Origin: Tolypeutes matacus | Lineage: Eukaryota; Chordata; Mammalia; Cingulata; Chlamyphoridae | NCBI GenBank assembly: GCA_026826555.1 | Contig: JAKSZT010054304.1 | Span: 31,077,024-31,141,023, forward strand | Direction of reading: 5' to 3' | Length of the DNA: 64,000 bases | Part shown: positions 62,425-64,000 of the stretch, piece after piece | Position numbering within the stretch: position 1 is the first letter of the stretch | Layout: each line of letters begins with the position of its first letter | Program-made: the position numbers and the translations under genes | The notes under the pieces: model-generated | Databases searched by the model: none | Told to the model about the DNA's origin: nothing | What the model saw: only the letters and a program-made list of their open reading frames with translations

Positions 62425-63030
62425 GTGTCTGCTTTAAATTTATCTAATTCATCTATCTTATGTACTTTGATAGTTAAAGGCTTTACCCTTTGAAGTTTAA
62501 TAGACAAATAGCAGAAATAGTAGGAGATGAAGCTTTCTCTTCCCTTCAGATTTATCATCTGGGAAGTAACAAACATTCTTGGTGCTCCCCAGAATTACAA
62601 GGATGACATAGTAATGTAGTAAGTCTATCACTGAAACCCTAAGAGTGGTAAGATTTCTAGAATCCAATTGTGTGATCTATATTAAGAAACCTAGCTTAAT
62701 TTCTCTGTTTCTCATTTCAAATGAAATGATATGAATAGGTAACCATTAAGATTCCTTCAAGCTACCACATTTACTGATTCCATAATTACTCAAGTCCAGT
62801 AATGCATAAATACATAACAGTTCTCTGAAACACTGCCCTTACATTTTGGTCCATGGACTACCTGGTAGAGCCATTTTTGTTATATTGTGATTTTTTTATG
62901 CTCTGGTGAGGCTCCAAGAAAGGATTCCATTTCTACCATATTTGAAAAATAAAGTTAGAATAATTGCTTTGTGTTTTGTTTGATTTTTTTAAATAAACCA
63001 TGTTGTAGTTTCTACATGGATTCTGAAAGG
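62425..63030. other. Unassigned intron sequence
   Basis: No gene or repeat recognised. The minus-strand open frame at 62933-63121 is a low-complexity product crossing into the SINE tail. Confidence 0.45.
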
Positions 63031-63048
63031 AAATCATAAATTCACATT

Positions 63049-63443
63049 TTAAAAAAAAATAATTGACTTTATTTTTTTTCTTTTTGGTGTACAGTTCTAT
63101 GAGTCCATACCCCCACCCCACTTGTTGTCTGTGTCTATTCTTTGGGTGATCTTCACCGGGATTAGATCCTAGGAACCTCTCATGTGGGAGAGAGGCACTT
63201 TCACTTGCGCCACCTCAGTTCTTGGTTTCTGGCGTTTCTCGCCTTGACTCTCTCCTGTGTTTCTCTTTTGTTGCGCCATCATCTTGCTGCATGGCTTGCT
63301 GTGGGTCCACTTGGGCCTGGCTTGCCTCACGGGCCCGGCTCGCCTGCTCACCTCTTTTTATTTGCCAGGAGGTCCTGGGGATCGAACCGGGTCCTCTCAT
63401 GTGGTAGACGGATGCCCAACCACTTGAGCCACATCCGCTTCTC
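63049..63443 (-). mobile_element. Dimeric tRNA-derived SINE
   Basis: Minus-strand element with two tRNA-like units. Unit 1: A box tggctcaagtgg (complement of 63420-63431) and B box ggttcgatccc (complement of 63378-63388). Unit 2: A-box-like tggcgcaagtg (complement of 63202-63212) and B-box-like ggatctaatccc (complement of 63158-63169). A non-tRNA spacer separates them and the 3' end is A-rich. Flanks 63035-63048 and 63444-63457 match at 12 of 14 bases, both differences being transitions. Overlapping open frames on both strands are GC-rich shadows of the SINE. Confidence 0.85.
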
Positions 63444-63459
63444 CATAGATCCACATTAA

Positions 63460-64000
63460 TATAAAGGGAATTACAATATCCAATGGAAAAATTCAAAGTT
63501 CAAGCACTAGATAGCCAAAAAAATATCTATGCTTCCACTCAAGAAAATTTGAGTCTTTTCAAGGCCCTCACATATTTAATGAGATGGCTGATTCAGGATA
63601 AATGGCACTATGTATGTTATTTTCAAAGGAAACTTAAGTTAAGACTCACTTATCCTTTTAATTCCCAATGTTCAGGAGACAATAATGTATTTATGTCAGC
63701 ACTGCTACTGGTTTGATACTATAAGTTTTATTAACAAGCATAATAAGTGAAGCAAATAAAACATGCATAGCAAAACATGAGAGATGTTTATTGAAATAAA
63801 CTGAACAAATTTTAAACACATAATTGGATTTATCTAACACTTTTTAAAGTACAATTCCATAAGTATTATTTCTTCTTGGTAAGTGTGTCTTGCTTTCCTG
63901 TACTAGATATTATTCTAAAATTCTTATGATAGAGAGGGGGCTGGCATCAGCAGCCCCAAATCCTCAAGTTTGAGGAATGAACATAAGGGGAGATTGCAAC
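63460..64000. other. Unassigned intron sequence at right edge
   Basis: No gene or repeat recognised. A small GC hairpin, ggggctg / cagcccc, occurs at 63937-63957, followed by cctcaagtttgagg. Confidence 0.45.

Larger units (their letters stand above)
14312..64000 (-). other. BRINP3: BRINP3 intron upstream of the exon (partial)
   Basis: Everything right of the exon lies 5' of it in gene orientation. The preceding coding piece should end in residues like Ser-Thr-Arg-Tyr-Lys-Ile-Tyr before the split Arg. No such minus-strand stretch was seen, giving an intron of at least about 49.7 kb. That agrees with the very long introns known for BRINP3 in other mammals. Most recognisable content is retrotransposons. 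Confidence 0.65.

Noticed and set aside
63169..63496. Overlapping open frames of 60-93 codons on both strands
   Set aside because: They are GC-rich shadows of the dimeric SINE, which lacks stops for compositional reasons.

Overview
The window reads as AT-rich mammalian nuclear DNA from a xenarthran, most likely an armadillo. Three nearly intact tRNA-derived SINEs have the head, body and A-tail I associate with the armadillo DAS-SINE family, and they sit between matching target-site duplications. A fourth, dimeric tRNA SINE lies near the right end. Placement in Xenarthra rests on recognising these SINEs; a sloth or anteater is not excluded.

Only one coding segment is supported: a 191-bp internal exon on the minus strand (14121-14311) with consensus splice sites. 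It encodes about 63 residues of the MACPF domain of BRINP3 (FAM5C), including the YGTHF signature. I found no neighbouring exon on either side. The window is therefore best read as one small exon inside two very long BRINP3 introns: 1-14120 is downstream of the exon and 14312-64000 is upstream in gene orientation. No rRNA, functional tRNA gene, CRISPR array or bacterial-type operon is present.

The rest is a record of retrotransposition. Left part: a decayed L1 on the plus strand (about 200-3770), then MIR, MER5A-like and L2 fragments up to the exon. Centre (about 20.9-30.3 kb): a cluster of solo LTRs and a long minus-strand L1 (about 23.62-29.25 kb). That L1 is split by two solo LTRs, and one of those LTRs is itself split by a poly(A)-tailed retroposon, giving three clear layers of nesting. 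Right part: another decayed L1 (37.4-39.2 kb), long L2 remnants (42.2-43.0 and 45.9-48.6 kb), more solo LTRs (40.2, 46.1, 51.6-52.5, 56.0 and 58.8 kb) and SINEs (43.9, 49.6, 62.2 and 63.0 kb).

Several LTRs have 5-bp flanking duplications that can be read by eye: GCATA/GCATA, GGCCT/GGCCT, and several with one mismatch. All appear solo, with no internal retroviral gene seen. Of 11 LTRs, 8 lie antisense to BRINP3. The most unusual small structures are a perfect 22-bp-arm hairpin with a 3-nt loop (56793-56839), an 11-bp inverted repeat at a retroposon 5' junction (24775-24801) and a 39-bp tandem duplication (52810-52887). I see no evidence of an undescribed gene system. The most novel-looking material is the lineage-restricted LTR group and the dimeric SINE.
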